Positions 10,288-18,141 of a stretch of 64,000 bases of DNA are shown here, one piece after another; the first letter of the stretch is position 1; each line of letters starts with the position of its first letter. Position numbers and translations under genes: made by a program. This DNA is from Nocardioides mangrovi. GTDB taxonomy: Bacteria; Actinomycetota; Actinomycetes; Propionibacteriales; Nocardioidaceae. The stretch is from contig NZ_JAIQZJ010000001.1 of assembly GCF_020073815.1 (NCBI RefSeq), positions 310,001 through 374,000 of the forward strand. Direction: 5' to 3'. The notes beneath the pieces are model-generated. The model searched no databases. It saw nothing but the letters and a program-made list of their open reading frames with translations, and had not been told where the DNA came from.

Positions 10288-11358
10288 ATGCGCGTTCTCC
10301 TCGCCGGCGGCGGCACCGCCGGCCACACCTCGCCCCTGCTCGCCACCGCCGACGCCCTGCGCCGCCTCGAGCCCGACGGCGAGATCACCTGCCTCGGCAC
10401 CCGCGAGGGACTCGAGGCGCACGTCGTCCCGGCGGCCGGCTACCCGCTCGAGGTGGTGCCGCGCGTGCCGCTCCCGCGCCGACCCGGCGCCGACCTGTTC
10501 CGCGTCCCGGGCCGGCTCCGCGCCGCTCGGGCGGCCGCGCTGGAGATCGTCGACCGCACCCGGCCCGACGTCGTCGTCGGCTACGGCGGCTACGTGTCGG
10601 TGCCGGCGTACCTCGCCGCGCGCAAGCGGCAGGTGCCCCTCGTCGTCCACGAGGGCAACACCCTGCCCGGCATCGCGAACAAGCTCGGCGCCCGGCTGAC
10701 CGACCACGTCGCCACCAGCTTCCCCGACACCCGGCTGCGCCACGGCCAGTACGTCGGGCTGCCCGTGCGCCGGATGATCTCGACGCTCGACCGGGCGGCG
10801 CTGCGCGCCGAGGCCCGTGCCCACTTCGGGCTCGACCCGCAGGGCCCGGTGCTGCTGGTGACCGGTGGCTCCCAGGGCGCGCGCAGCCTCAACCGGGGCG
10901 TCTCCGGGGCCGCCGCCGACCTGGACGCCGCGGGCGTCCAGGTGCTGCACGTCCAGGGCCGGCACGGCGGGGCCGAGCCGGCCGCGACCCGCACGCCGTA
11001 CGTCGTCGTCGACTTCGTCGACCGGATGGACCTGGCCTACTCGGCGGCCGACGCCGTGCTGTGCCGGGCCGGCTCCAACACCGTGGTGGAGGTCTCCGGC
11101 CTGGGCCTGCCCGCGATCTACGTCCCCCTGCCGATCGGCAACGGCGAGCAGGCGCTCAACGCGCAACCCGTCGTCGACGCCGGCGGCGGGCTCATGGTCG
11201 CCGACGCCGACCTGACGCCCGACTGGGTCCGCGCCCACGTGCCGGGCCTGCTCACCGACCCGGAGCGGCTGCGCGCGATGAGCGCGGCGGCGGCCGGCCT
11301 GATCCCGCTCGACGCCGACGAGAAGCTCGCGCGGATGGTGCTCGAGGCGGCCCGGTGA
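10288..11358 (+). CDS. murG: UDP-GlcNAc:lipid I N-acetylglucosaminyltransferase MurG
   Basis: 356 aa peripheral membrane GT-B glycosyltransferase that turns lipid I into lipid II. The N-terminal loop is GGGTAGHTSPLL, followed by VVVGYGGYVSVPAYLAA, the inter-domain VTGGSQGARSLN, and the C-terminal donor-site motif CRAGSNTVVEVSGLGLPAI with PLPIGNGEQALNAQPV. All are standard for MurG. The ATG at 10288 (MRVLLAGGG) is chosen over an in-frame TTG at 10279 because it matches the usual N-terminus and sits 8 nt after a TANNNT box. Its stop overlaps the murC GTG by 4 bp. Confidence 0.96.
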   Translation: MRVLLAGGGTAGHTSPLLATADALRRLEPDGEITCLGTREGLEAHVVPAAGYPLEVVPRVPLPRRPGADLFRVPGRLRAARAAALEIVDRTRPDVVVGYGGYVSVPAYLAARKRQVPLVVHEGNTLPGIANKLGARLTDHVATSFPDTRLRHGQYVGLPVRRMISTLDRAALRAEARAHFGLDPQGPVLLVTGGSQGARSLNRGVSGAAADLDAAGVQVLHVQGRHGGAEPAATRTPYVVVDFVDRMDLAYSAADAVLCRAGSNTVVEVSGLGLPAIYVPLPIGNGEQALNAQPVVDAGGGLMVADADLTPDWVRAHVPGLLTDPERLRAMSAAAAGLIPLDADEKLARMVLEAAR

Positions 11359-12698
11359 GGATCCCCGTTCCCGACGAGGTCGTCCCCGCCGACCGGCTCG
11401 GCCGGGTCCACTTCGTCGGCATCGGCGGCGCGGGCCTCTCCGGCATCGCCCGCATCATGCTCGCCCGCGGCATCGAGGTCAGCGGCAGCGACGGCGTCGA
11501 CTCGCCGACGCTCGACGCCCTGCGCGCCCTCGGCGCGACCGTCCACGTCGGCCACGACGCGTCCCACGTGGGGGACGCCGACACCCTCGTGGTCTCCACA
11601 GCGGTGCGGGAGGACAACTCCGAGTACCTCGAGGCCGTCCGCCGCGGCCTCCGCGTGCTGCCCCGCTCGACGGCGCTCGCCGCGGTGATGGCCGGCCGGC
11701 GGGTGGTCGCGGTCGCGGGCACCCACGGCAAGACGACGACCACCTCGCTGCTCACCGTCGCCCTCCAGGCGGCCGGCGCTGACCCGACGTACGCCATCGG
11801 CGGCGAGCTCTCCGCCACCGGCGTCAACGCGGCCGAGGGGAGCGGTGACCTCTTCGTGGCCGAGGCCGACGAGAGCGACGGCGCCTTCCTGCACTACGCG
11901 CCGTACGCCGCGGTCGTCACCAACGTGGACGCCGACCACCTCGACCAGTGGGGCACGCCCGAGGCGTACGTCGCCGCCTTCGACCGCTTCGTCGAGACGG
12001 TCGACCCGGCCGGGTTCCTGGTCTGCTGCGTCGACGACCCCGGCGCCGCGGCGCTCGCCGAGCGGGCCCGCGCGGCCGGCCGGCGCGTGGTCGAGGTGAC
12101 CGTGCGGCAGCCCCACGCGCTCGCCGGCGTCACGCTCTGGTCGCCGGGCGACCACTACCTCGCCGACGCGCTCGCCGCGCACGCCACCGGCGTCGCGCTC
12201 GGCTTCGGGCCCGCCGAGCTCGCCGCAGGCATCGCCTCCTACACCGGGACCAAGCGGCGGATGGAGCCCAAGGGCGAGGTCGCCGGGGTGCGCGTCTACG
12301 ACAGCTACGCCCACCACCCGGTCGAGATCGCCGGGGACCTGCAGGCCGCGCGGGCGCTGGCGGGGGAGGGCCGCGTGGTCGTCGCCTTCCAGCCGCACCT
12401 GGTCTCGCGCACCCGGATCTTCGGCACCGCGATGGGCGAGGCGCTCGGCGCGGCCGACGAGGTCGTGGTGCTCGACGTCTACCTCGCCCGTGAGGAAGCC
12501 GACCCCGACGTCACCGGCGCGCTGGTCGCGGCCGCCGTGCCCCTGCCCGCGGAGCGGGTCGCCTTCGTGCCGGCGTACGACGAGGTCGCGGCCGCGCTCG
12601 TGGCCCGCGCCCGGCCGGGCGACCTGGTGCTGACCCTCGGCGCCGGCACCGTCACCGCGATCGCGCCCCGGGTCCTGGAGCTGCTGGCCGATGCCTGA
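11355..12698 (+). CDS. murC: UDP-N-acetylmuramate--L-alanine ligase MurC
   Basis: 447 aa ATP-dependent ligase that adds L-Ala to UDP-MurNAc, the first stem-peptide step. The N-terminal nucleotide-sugar site reads HFVGIGGAGLSGIARIML near residues 16-35, the P-loop is VAGTHGKTTTTSLL near 117, then EADESDGAFL, NVDADHLDQWG and DSYAHHPVEI, which together identify MurC. The frame is open far upstream in the antisense of other genes, but GTG 11355 overlaps the murG TGA and gives the expected length. It overlaps ftsQ by 8 bp. Confidence 0.97.
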   Translation: MRIPVPDEVVPADRLGRVHFVGIGGAGLSGIARIMLARGIEVSGSDGVDSPTLDALRALGATVHVGHDASHVGDADTLVVSTAVREDNSEYLEAVRRGLRVLPRSTALAAVMAGRRVVAVAGTHGKTTTTSLLTVALQAAGADPTYAIGGELSATGVNAAEGSGDLFVAEADESDGAFLHYAPYAAVVTNVDADHLDQWGTPEAYVAAFDRFVETVDPAGFLVCCVDDPGAAALAERARAAGRRVVEVTVRQPHALAGVTLWSPGDHYLADALAAHATGVALGFGPAELAAGIASYTGTKRRMEPKGEVAGVRVYDSYAHHPVEIAGDLQAARALAGEGRVVVAFQPHLVSRTRIFGTAMGEALGAADEVVVLDVYLAREEADPDVTGALVAAAVPLPAERVAFVPAYDEVAAALVARARPGDLVLTLGAGTVTAIAPRVLELLADA

Positions 12699-13434
12699 GA
12701 CCGAGACCCGCCCCGACCGCGCGACCACCCGCACGCGGCGCCGTTTCGCGCGCCGCCAGTGGGCGCGGCGCTGGCTGAACTGGAAGCCGGTCCTCGCGAT
12801 CGTGCTCCTCCTCGTGCTCGTCGTCGGCGGCGTCTGGCTCGTCTACTTCTCCTCCTTCCTGGCGGTCCAGGGCGTCCAGGTGGTCGGCAACGAGCGGATC
12901 GGCGCCGCGGAGGTACGCCGCGCCGCCGCCGTACCGGAGGGCGACCCGCTGGCCACCGTCGACCTCGACCGGATCCGCACCCGCGTCGAGGCCCTGGCCG
13001 CGGTGAAGTCCGCCGACGTCTCCCGGCAGTGGCCCGACCAGGTGCGCATCGACGTGACCGAGCGGGTCGCCGTCGCGGTGGTCGACCTCGGCGGTGCGCT
13101 GCACGGGATGGACGAGGACGGGGTCGTCTTCGTCGACTACACGCGGGCGCCGGCCGGCCTGCCGCGCGTGGACAGCCCGGCGGGGGCCGGCACCGAGGCG
13201 CTCCAGGAGGGTGCTCGTGTCGTGGCGTCGCTCCCGGGCGACCTCGCCACGAAGGTCGACCACGTGAACCTGGAGACCGTCGACGAGATCTCGCTCGTGC
13301 TGCGCGACGGCCGCGAGGTGGAGTGGGGGAGCGCGGACGAGTCGGCCCAGAAGGCCGAGGTCCTCGCCGACTTCCTCGACAAGGACTGGCAGCACCTGGA
13401 CGTCACCGTCCCGGGCCTGCCCGCCACGAAGTAG
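12691..13434 (+). CDS. ftsQ: Cell division protein FtsQ
   Basis: 247 aa bitopic division protein that forms a complex with FtsL and FtsB. An Arg-rich cytoplasmic N-terminus is followed by one membrane helix (about residues 32-54). The POTRA domain starts with FLAVQGVQVVGNERIGAAEVRRAA, and the FtsQ beta domain follows with ADVSRQWPDQVRIDVTERVAVAVV. Length and order are typical for actinobacterial FtsQ. The ATG lies inside the end of murC. It is followed by 266 bp without a gene, holding the ftsZ control region. Confidence 0.93.
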   Translation: MPETETRPDRATTRTRRRFARRQWARRWLNWKPVLAIVLLLVLVVGGVWLVYFSSFLAVQGVQVVGNERIGAAEVRRAAAVPEGDPLATVDLDRIRTRVEALAAVKSADVSRQWPDQVRIDVTERVAVAVVDLGGALHGMDEDGVVFVDYTRAPAGLPRVDSPAGAGTEALQEGARVVASLPGDLATKVDHVNLETVDEISLVLRDGREVEWGSADESAQKAEVLADFLDKDWQHLDVTVPGLPATK

Positions 13435-13531
13435 GAGTCGCTCCCGCCGATCCGGCGCCGATCGCGGTCGCGCGCGGCGTGTCGCCACGATTCCGTGGCG
13501 TCGGCTGCCTACTGTCATCGGCACGGCGAGG

Positions 13532-13562
13532 TTGACATAACTATAACCCTCAGCCTGAGGGT
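13532..13562 (+). promoter_or_regulatory. AT-rich ftsZ control element with a perfect palindrome
   Basis: The ftsQ-ftsZ gap (13435-13700) has no gene. An unusually AT-rich stretch in it starts with TTGACATAACTATAAC and runs into the palindrome ACCCTCAGCCTGAGGGT at 13546-13562 (8-bp arms, one central base). The CCTCA/TGAGG half-sites resemble those of MerR-family regulators. FtsR, a MerR-family protein conserved in Actinobacteria, activates ftsZ in Corynebacterium, so an FtsR-like site is a reasonable inference. A leader of about 130 nt would precede the ftsZ start. The rest of the gap, 13563-13700, shows only C/A-rich sequence. Confidence 0.6.
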
Positions 13563-13700
13563 CAGAGTTCAGGGACACGCCGGACGACTTCCCCAGGGGC
13601 ACCGCCCCCGGAGCACCACCCCGCAGCACCCAGCAGCACCCGCGCAGCAGCAACCAGACCAGCAGCACATCCCAACCGATCAGCGAAGGGCGAGATCGCC

Positions 13701-14888
13701 GTGGCAGCAGCACAGAACTACCTGGCCATCATCAAGGTCGTGGGCATCGGTGGTGGTGGTGTCAACGCCGTCAACCGGATGATCGAGGTCGGCCTCAAGG
13801 GGGTCGAGTTCATCGCCATCAACACCGACGCCCAGGCGCTCCTCATGAGCGACGCCGACGTCAAGCTCGACATCGGTCGCGAGCTCACCCGCGGCCTCGG
13901 TGCCGGCGCCAACCCCGACGTCGGCGCGAAGGCCGCCGACGACCACGCCGACGAGATCGAGGAGGTCCTCAAGGGGGCCGACATGGTCTTCGTGACCGCG
14001 GGCGAGGGTGGCGGCACGGGCACAGGTGGTGCCCCGGTCGTGGCCCGGATCGCCCGCTCGCTGGGCGCCCTGACCATCGGCGTGGTGACCCGCCCGTTCG
14101 CGTTCGAGGGCCGGCGCCGCGCCAACTCGGCCGAGGAGGGCATCGCGCAGCTGCGCGAGGAGGTCGACACCCTCATCGTCATCCCGAACGACCGGCTGCT
14201 CTCGATCAGCGACCGCAACGTCTCGGTGCTCGACGCCTTCAAGCAGGCCGACCAGGTGCTCCTCCAGGGCGTCTCGGGCATCACCGACCTGATCACCACC
14301 CCGGGCCTGATCAACCTCGACTTCGCCGATGTGAAGTCCGTGATGTCCAACGCCGGCTCGGCCCTCATGGGCATCGGCTCGGCCCGCGGTGAGGACCGCT
14401 CGGTCGCCGCCGCGGAGATGGCCGTCTCCAGCCCGCTGCTCGAGGCCAGCATCGACGGCGCCCACGGGGTGCTGCTCTCGATCGCCGGCGGCTCCGACCT
14501 CGGCCTCTTCGAGATCAACGAGGCCGCCGCGCTGGTCGCCGACGCGGTGCACCCGGAGGCGAACATCATCTTCGGTGCCACCATCGACGACGCCCTCGGC
14601 GACGAGGTCCGGGTCACCGTGATCGCGGCCGGCTTCGACGGCGGCATGCCCAAGCGGACCAGTGAGGGCAACGTGCTGCGGCGCGACACCAAGCCGGCCC
14701 AGGCGCCGGCGGCCGAGGCCAAGCCCGCCTCGACCGAGGACAAGCAGCCCGCGCAGGAGAAGCAGCCGGCGACCGCCTCCGCCCCCGCGGGTGGCATCCC
14801 CGGCGGCCCGGCCCGTCGTCCGGCCGCACCGGCGCCGTCGGTGCAGTTCGACGACGACGACCTGGACGTGCCCGACTTCCTCAAGTGA
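13701..14888 (+). CDS. ftsZ: Cell division GTPase FtsZ
   Basis: 395 aa tubulin homologue that polymerises into the Z ring. The N-terminal [18 protein letters not shown] begins the GTPase domain and the tubulin signature [15 protein letters not shown] is near residues 101-115. The synergy motif of the T7 loop is at [11 protein letters not shown]. After about residue 318 comes a linker rich in Ala, Pro, Lys and Gln, then the conserved C-terminal peptide [11 protein letters not shown], which binds partners such as SepF. The GTG at 13701 is preceded by GAAGGG. The stop overlaps the next start by 4 bp. Confidence 0.98.
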   Translation: MAAAQNYLAIIKVVGIGGGGVNAVNRMIEVGLKGVEFIAINTDAQALLMSDADVKLDIGRELTRGLGAGANPDVGAKAADDHADEIEEVLKGADMVFVTAGEGGGTGTGGAPVVARIARSLGALTIGVVTRPFAFEGRRRANSAEEGIAQLREEVDTLIVIPNDRLLSISDRNVSVLDAFKQADQVLLQGVSGITDLITTPGLINLDFADVKSVMSNAGSALMGIGSARGEDRSVAAAEMAVSSPLLEASIDGAHGVLLSIAGGSDLGLFEINEAAALVADAVHPEANIIFGATIDDALGDEVRVTVIAAGFDGGMPKRTSEGNVLRRDTKPAQAPAAEAKPASTEDKQPAQEKQPATASAPAGGIPGGPARRPAAPAPSVQFDDDDLDVPDFLK

Positions 14889-15574
14889 CGCCTTTCGGGT
14901 TCCGCGACACCGTGCCGGTCGACACCGGCACGGTGTTCGTCGCGTTCACGGACCGACGGCTCGACCTGGGTGACCTCGCCCCGGACGAGGTCCGGGCGGC
15001 CGGCCTCGCGGAGGTCGCCGCCGCGACCGCCGCGACCCCCTGCCTGATGCGACAGGTCCACGGCACGACCGTGCACGTCGTCGAGGCGCCGTACGACGAC
15101 CTGCCCGACGCCGACGCCCTGGTCACCGACCGCACCGGCGTCGCACTGCTCGCCCGTGCCGCCGACTGCGTCCCGGTGCTGCTGGTCGCGCGCACCGGCC
15201 ACGTCGGGGCGGCGCACGCCGGGCGCGAAGGGGTCCGCCAGGGCGTCGTCCCGGCCGCCGTCGCGCGCCTGCGCGACCTCGGCGCCGAGGACGTCCGGGC
15301 CTGGATCGGCCCCCACGTGTGCGGCCGGTGCTACGAGGTGCCCGCGGAGATGCGGGCCGACATCGCGGCCGACGTCCCCGCGACGGCGGCGACCACGAGC
15401 TGGGGCACCCCCTCGCTCGACCTCGGTGCCGGCGTGCGCGCCCAGCTCACCGACGCGGGCGTCCCGCACGTCGAGGTCGGCGGCTGCACGCTCGAGGACG
15501 ACACCCTGCACTCCTACCGCCGCGACGGCGCGGCCGCCGGTCGCCTCGCGGGCGTCGTCTGGAGGGTGGCATGA
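14885..15574 (+). CDS. pgeF: Peptidoglycan editing factor PgeF (laccase-domain, YfiH family)
   Basis: 229 aa member of the multicopper oxidase-like YfiH/PgeF family, whose E. coli member hydrolyses wrongly built L-Ser-containing muropeptide precursors; some members act on purine nucleosides. Metal-site residues are visible in [39 protein letters not shown] and [28 protein letters not shown] closes the fold. The gene directly follows ftsZ, a conserved actinobacterial position. GTG start and TGA stop both overlap neighbours by 4 bp, so it is part of the ftsZ operon. Confidence 0.9.
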   Translation: MTPFGFRDTVPVDTGTVFVAFTDRRLDLGDLAPDEVRAAGLAEVAAATAATPCLMRQVHGTTVHVVEAPYDDLPDADALVTDRTGVALLARAADCVPVLLVARTGHVGAAHAGREGVRQGVVPAAVARLRDLGAEDVRAWIGPHVCGRCYEVPAEMRADIAADVPATAATTSWGTPSLDLGAGVRAQLTDAGVPHVEVGGCTLEDDTLHSYRRDGAAAGRLAGVVWRVA

Positions 15575-16281
15575 GCGCCCCGGCCGGTCGCCGCGAGGAG
15601 CTCGAGGCCGGGCTCGCCGGCGTGCGCGCCCGGATCGCCGCCGCGTGTGCCGAGGCCGGACGCGACCCCGACGAGGTGCGGCTGGTCGTGGTCACCAAGT
15701 TCTTCCCGGCCTCCGACGTCCGCCTGCTCGCGGACCTCGGCGTCACCGACGTGGGCGAGAACCGCCACCAGGAGGCCGAGGCGAAGGCCGCCGAGTGCGC
15801 CGACCTCGGCCTCACCTGGCACTTCATCGGCGGGTTGCAGAGCAACAAGGCGGCCGCGGTGGCGGCCTACGCCGACGTCGTGGAGTCCGTCGACCGCGCC
15901 AAGCTGGTCCGTGGGCTCGACCGCGGGGCGGGGGAGCGGCAGGCGGTCGTCGACGTGCTCCTCCAGGTCAGCCTCGACCCGCCCGGGCGCCCGGGGCGCG
16001 CGGGCGCCGAGCCCGACCAGCTCGCGGCCCTGGCCGCCGCGGTCGGCGACGCCGAGCACCTGCGGCTGCGCGGCCTGATGGCCGTCGCGCCGCTCGGCGA
16101 GGACCCCGCGACGGCGTTCGCGCGGCTCGCCGGGATCCGCCAGGAGTTCCTGGTCGACCACCCCGACGCCGGCCTGCTCTCGGCCGGCATGAGCGGCGAC
16201 CTCGAGCACGCCGTGAAGATCGGCGCGACACACGTGCGCGTTGGGTCCGCGGTCCTCGGTTCGAGGCCCCAGGTCCAGTAA
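15571..16281 (+). CDS. YggS/PLPBP-family pyridoxal 5'-phosphate homeostasis protein
   Basis: 236 aa PLP-binding protein of the alanine racemase N-terminal barrel family, thought to buffer PLP and affect amino acid and keto acid balance rather than catalyse a known reaction. The PLP lysine is in [15 protein letters not shown], followed by [25 protein letters not shown] and the late [28 protein letters not shown], all diagnostic. ATG 15571 is chosen because it overlaps the pgeF TGA; the open frame further upstream is antisense shadow. The position between pgeF and sepF is conserved in Actinobacteria. Confidence 0.93.
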   Translation: MSAPAGRREELEAGLAGVRARIAAACAEAGRDPDEVRLVVVTKFFPASDVRLLADLGVTDVGENRHQEAEAKAAECADLGLTWHFIGGLQSNKAAAVAAYADVVESVDRAKLVRGLDRGAGERQAVVDVLLQVSLDPPGRPGRAGAEPDQLAALAAAVGDAEHLRLRGLMAVAPLGEDPATAFARLAGIRQEFLVDHPDAGLLSAGMSGDLEHAVKIGATHVRVGSAVLGSRPQVQ

Positions 16282-16284
16282 TGT
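16279..16284 (+). promoter_or_regulatory. Candidate -10 box of a sepF promoter
   Basis: TAATGT lies at the end of the PLP-protein gene, 34 nt before the sepF ATG. A transcript starting near 16291 would include the GGAGG ribosome site at 16306-16310. No clear -35 is seen. The call rests on the hexamer and spacing alone. Confidence 0.35.
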
Positions 16285-16318
16285 CCCCATCACCACACCA
16301 TCACCGGAGGCAACAGGC

Positions 16319-16819
16319 ATGAGCGGCGCGATGCGCAGGATCGGCGAGTACCTCGGCCTGCTCGAGGACACCGGCCGGTACGACGATGAGTACGGCGCCT
16401 ACGAGGCCGACTACGAGACCCAGGAGACGGCTGCCGTCGCTGCGGCCCGCCCGGTGCGGCGCGAGGCGCGCGCCGCGTCCGTGTCCGACCTGTCCGAGCG
16501 CCGCCGTCCGGCCGCCGGCCCGACCGGAGTGGTGGCCGAGCTGTCCCGGATCACGACCCTGCACCCGCGCACCTACAACGAGGCGCGCACCGTGGGCGAG
16601 AACTTCCGCGAGGGCACCCCGGTGATCATGAACCTCTCGGAGATGGACGACGCCGACGCCAAGCGCCTCGTCGACTTCGCGGCTGGGCTGGTCTTTGCCA
16701 CTCGTGGCACCATCGAGCGCGTCACCAACAAGGTGTTCCTGCTCTCGCCGCCCAACGTCTCGGTCGCCGCCGAGGACAAGCAGCGCATCGTCGAGGGTGG
16801 CTTCTTCAACCAGAGCTGA
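16319..16819 (+). CDS. sepF: Cell division protein SepF
   Basis: 166 aa protein that anchors FtsZ filaments to the membrane and binds the FtsZ C-terminal peptide. In Actinobacteria, which lack FtsA, SepF is the main anchor. The N-terminus [17 protein letters not shown] is a short amphipathic membrane-targeting helix, an acidic then Arg-rich linker follows, and the C-terminal domain (about residues 80-166) reads [18 protein letters not shown] sequence, [26 protein letters not shown] and [11 protein letters not shown]. The ATG at 16319 has GGAGG 8 nt upstream and is preferred over an in-frame codon at 16241 inside the previous gene. Confidence 0.95.
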   Translation: MSGAMRRIGEYLGLLEDTGRYDDEYGAYEADYETQETAAVAAARPVRREARAASVSDLSERRRPAAGPTGVVAELSRITTLHPRTYNEARTVGENFREGTPVIMNLSEMDDADAKRLVDFAAGLVFATRGTIERVTNKVFLLSPPNVSVAAEDKQRIVEGGFFNQS

Positions 16820-16827
16820 GGCAGCAC

Positions 16828-17118
16828 GTGCAGGTAGTCGGGTCGATCATCGAGATCGTCCTCTGGGTCTTCATCGCCCTGCTGTGGATCCGCTTCGTCG
16901 TCGACTGGGTGCAGGTCTTCGCCCGCTCCTGGACGCCGAGCGGACCGCTGCTGGTCGGCCTGGAGGGCGTCTACTCCGCGACCGACCCCCCGATCAAGGC
17001 GCTGCGCCGGGTGATCCCGCCGCTGCGGATCGGGAGCGTGTCGCTCGACCTCAGCTTCCTGCTGGTGATGGTGGCGGCGTACGTGCTGCTCCAGGTGAAC
17101 CGCACGATCTTCTTCTGA
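16828..17118 (+). CDS. YggT family membrane protein
   Basis: 96 aa membrane protein with two hydrophobic segments (about residues 5-25 and 70-92) flanking the conserved sequence EGVYSATDPPIKALRRVIPP, the hallmark of YggT proteins. The family often lies between sepF and divIVA. Its role is not settled; division or osmotic functions have been suggested from its gene context. The GTG at 16828 follows the sepF stop by 8 nt. The gene is probably cotranscribed with sepF. Confidence 0.92.
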   Translation: MQVVGSIIEIVLWVFIALLWIRFVVDWVQVFARSWTPSGPLLVGLEGVYSATDPPIKALRRVIPPLRIGSVSLDLSFLLVMVAAYVLLQVNRTIFF

Positions 17119-17174
17119 GCTCCATCCGAGCACTTGCTGGAGGCCGCGGGTGAGCCCGTGACCAGCACAAGCGC

Positions 17175-17180
17175 TATTGT
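17175..17180 (+). promoter_or_regulatory. Candidate -10 box of a divIVA promoter
   Basis: TATTGT lies 43 nt before the divIVA ATG in a 105-bp gap after yggT. The region 17175-17215 is AT-richer than the surroundings. A GGTGAGG ribosome site sits just before the ATG at 17224. Confidence 0.4.
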
Positions 17181-17223
17181 TCGACGACCGACAGTTACGA
17201 CGACGAAATGAATGGGTGAGGTC

Positions 17224-17979
17224 ATGCCGCTGACGCCTGAGGACGTGAGCAACAAGCGCTTTACTCCCGTCCGGCTCCGCGAGGGCTACGACATGGGTGA
17301 GGTCGACCAGTTCCTCGACGAGGTGGAGGCGGAGCTGGCGCGGCTGACCCGGGAGAACGACGACCTCCGCTCCAAGCTGGCGGCCGCCCAGGGTTCCGGC
17401 GTTCCCACCGAGACCGCTTCGCAGCCGATCGTCGAGACCCCGGCCCCCGAGCCGGTCGTCGAGACCCCGGCCCCCGAGCCGGTGGCGGCCCCCGAGCCCG
17501 TCATGGCCGCGAGCCCGGTGGAGACCATCCGCGTCGAGACGGTCCCCGAGGCCTCCAACGCGGCGGCCCGCCTCCTGGAGATCGCGACCCGCAACGCCGA
17601 CGAGCTGGTCGAGGACGCGAAGAACGAGGCCGACAAGATCATCGCCGAGGCCCGGACCAAGGCCGAGCGCCTCGACACCGAGTCCCGCACCAAGGCCGAC
17701 CGCCTCGAGGCGGACGCCCGCACCCGCGCCCAGATGCTCGACTCCGAGACCGCCGAGCGCCGTCGCCAGATGTTCGGCGACCTGGAGAAGGAGCGGGACA
17801 AGCTCAACCACGAGGTCGAGGGCCTGCGCTCCTTCGAGCGCGAGTACCGCTCCCGCCTCAAGTCCTACTTCACCCAGCAGCTGGAGGCGCTGGACACCGG
17901 CGCCGAGCCGCCGACGTCCGGCGACCAGGCTCCCGCGCCCAAGCGGCTCCGCTCGATCCTGGGCGAGGACGACGCCTGA
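17224..17979 (+). CDS. divIVA: Polar growth and division scaffold DivIVA (Wag31)
   Basis: 251 aa coiled-coil protein that binds curved membrane at poles and septa and directs polar growth in many Actinobacteria. The N-terminal lipid-binding domain reads MPLTPEDVSNKRFTPVRLRE and then VDQFLDEVEAELARLTREND. A Pro/Glu/Val-rich linker (about residues 60-105) contains two tandem copies of VETPAPEPV. The rest is a long charged coiled coil (residues 115-215) and a short tail ending LRSILGEDDA. The ATG 17224 is used because MPLTPEDV is the conserved start; another in-frame ATG is at 17212. A strong hairpin follows. Confidence 0.95.
   Translation: MPLTPEDVSNKRFTPVRLREGYDMGEVDQFLDEVEAELARLTRENDDLRSKLAAAQGSGVPTETASQPIVETPAPEPVVETPAPEPVAAPEPVMAASPVETIRVETVPEASNAAARLLEIATRNADELVEDAKNEADKIIAEARTKAERLDTESRTKADRLEADARTRAQMLDSETAERRRQMFGDLEKERDKLNHEVEGLRSFEREYRSRLKSYFTQQLEALDTGAEPPTSGDQAPAPKRLRSILGEDDA
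17431..17484 (+). repeat. 27-bp tandem duplication inside divIVA
   Basis: Two adjacent 27-nt units (17431-17457 and 17458-17484) differ only in their last base and encode VETPAPEPV twice in the linker of DivIVA. The near identity at DNA level points to a recent in-frame duplication or to ongoing copy-number change. Confidence 0.85.
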
Positions 17980-18002
17980 TCGGCTCCCCGTACGGCACCT
18001 CG

Positions 18003-18034
18003 ACGCCGGCCCGCGTGTCCACGCGGGCCGGCGT
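18003..18034 (+). terminator. Strong hairpin terminator after divIVA
   Basis: A perfect 14-bp stem (ACGCCGGCCCGCGT and its complement) with a 4-nt loop begins 23 nt after the divIVA stop. It lacks a long T tract, as is usual in high-GC Actinobacteria. It separates the division cluster from the next transcription unit. Confidence 0.8.
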
Positions 18035-18060
18035 TCGACATTTCACCCCGGCGGGGTGAT

Positions 18061-18089
18061 TTGAGGGGGTCGGTGTCACCGGCTACCCT
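18061..18089 (+). promoter_or_regulatory. SigA-type promoter for the DksA-like gene
   Basis: TTGAGG (18061-18066) and TACCCT (18084-18089) are 17 bp apart, the best-spaced -35/-10 pair I see in the window. Transcription would begin near 18096, giving a leader of about 46 nt. A small hairpin, TGTGGC and GCCACA around ACGA, lies at the predicted 5' end. GAGGAGG lies about 7 nt before the ATG at 18142. Confidence 0.6.
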
Positions 18090-18141
18090 CACGCACACTG
18101 TGGCACGAGCCACAGCCACCGACGGCCGAGGAGGCCCGCTG

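Noticed and set aside
13532..13547. TTGACA followed by TATAAC as a standard sigma-70 promoter of ftsZ
   Set aside because: The two hexamers are only 4 bp apart, far from the 16-18 bp needed. The sequence is better viewed as an operator region.
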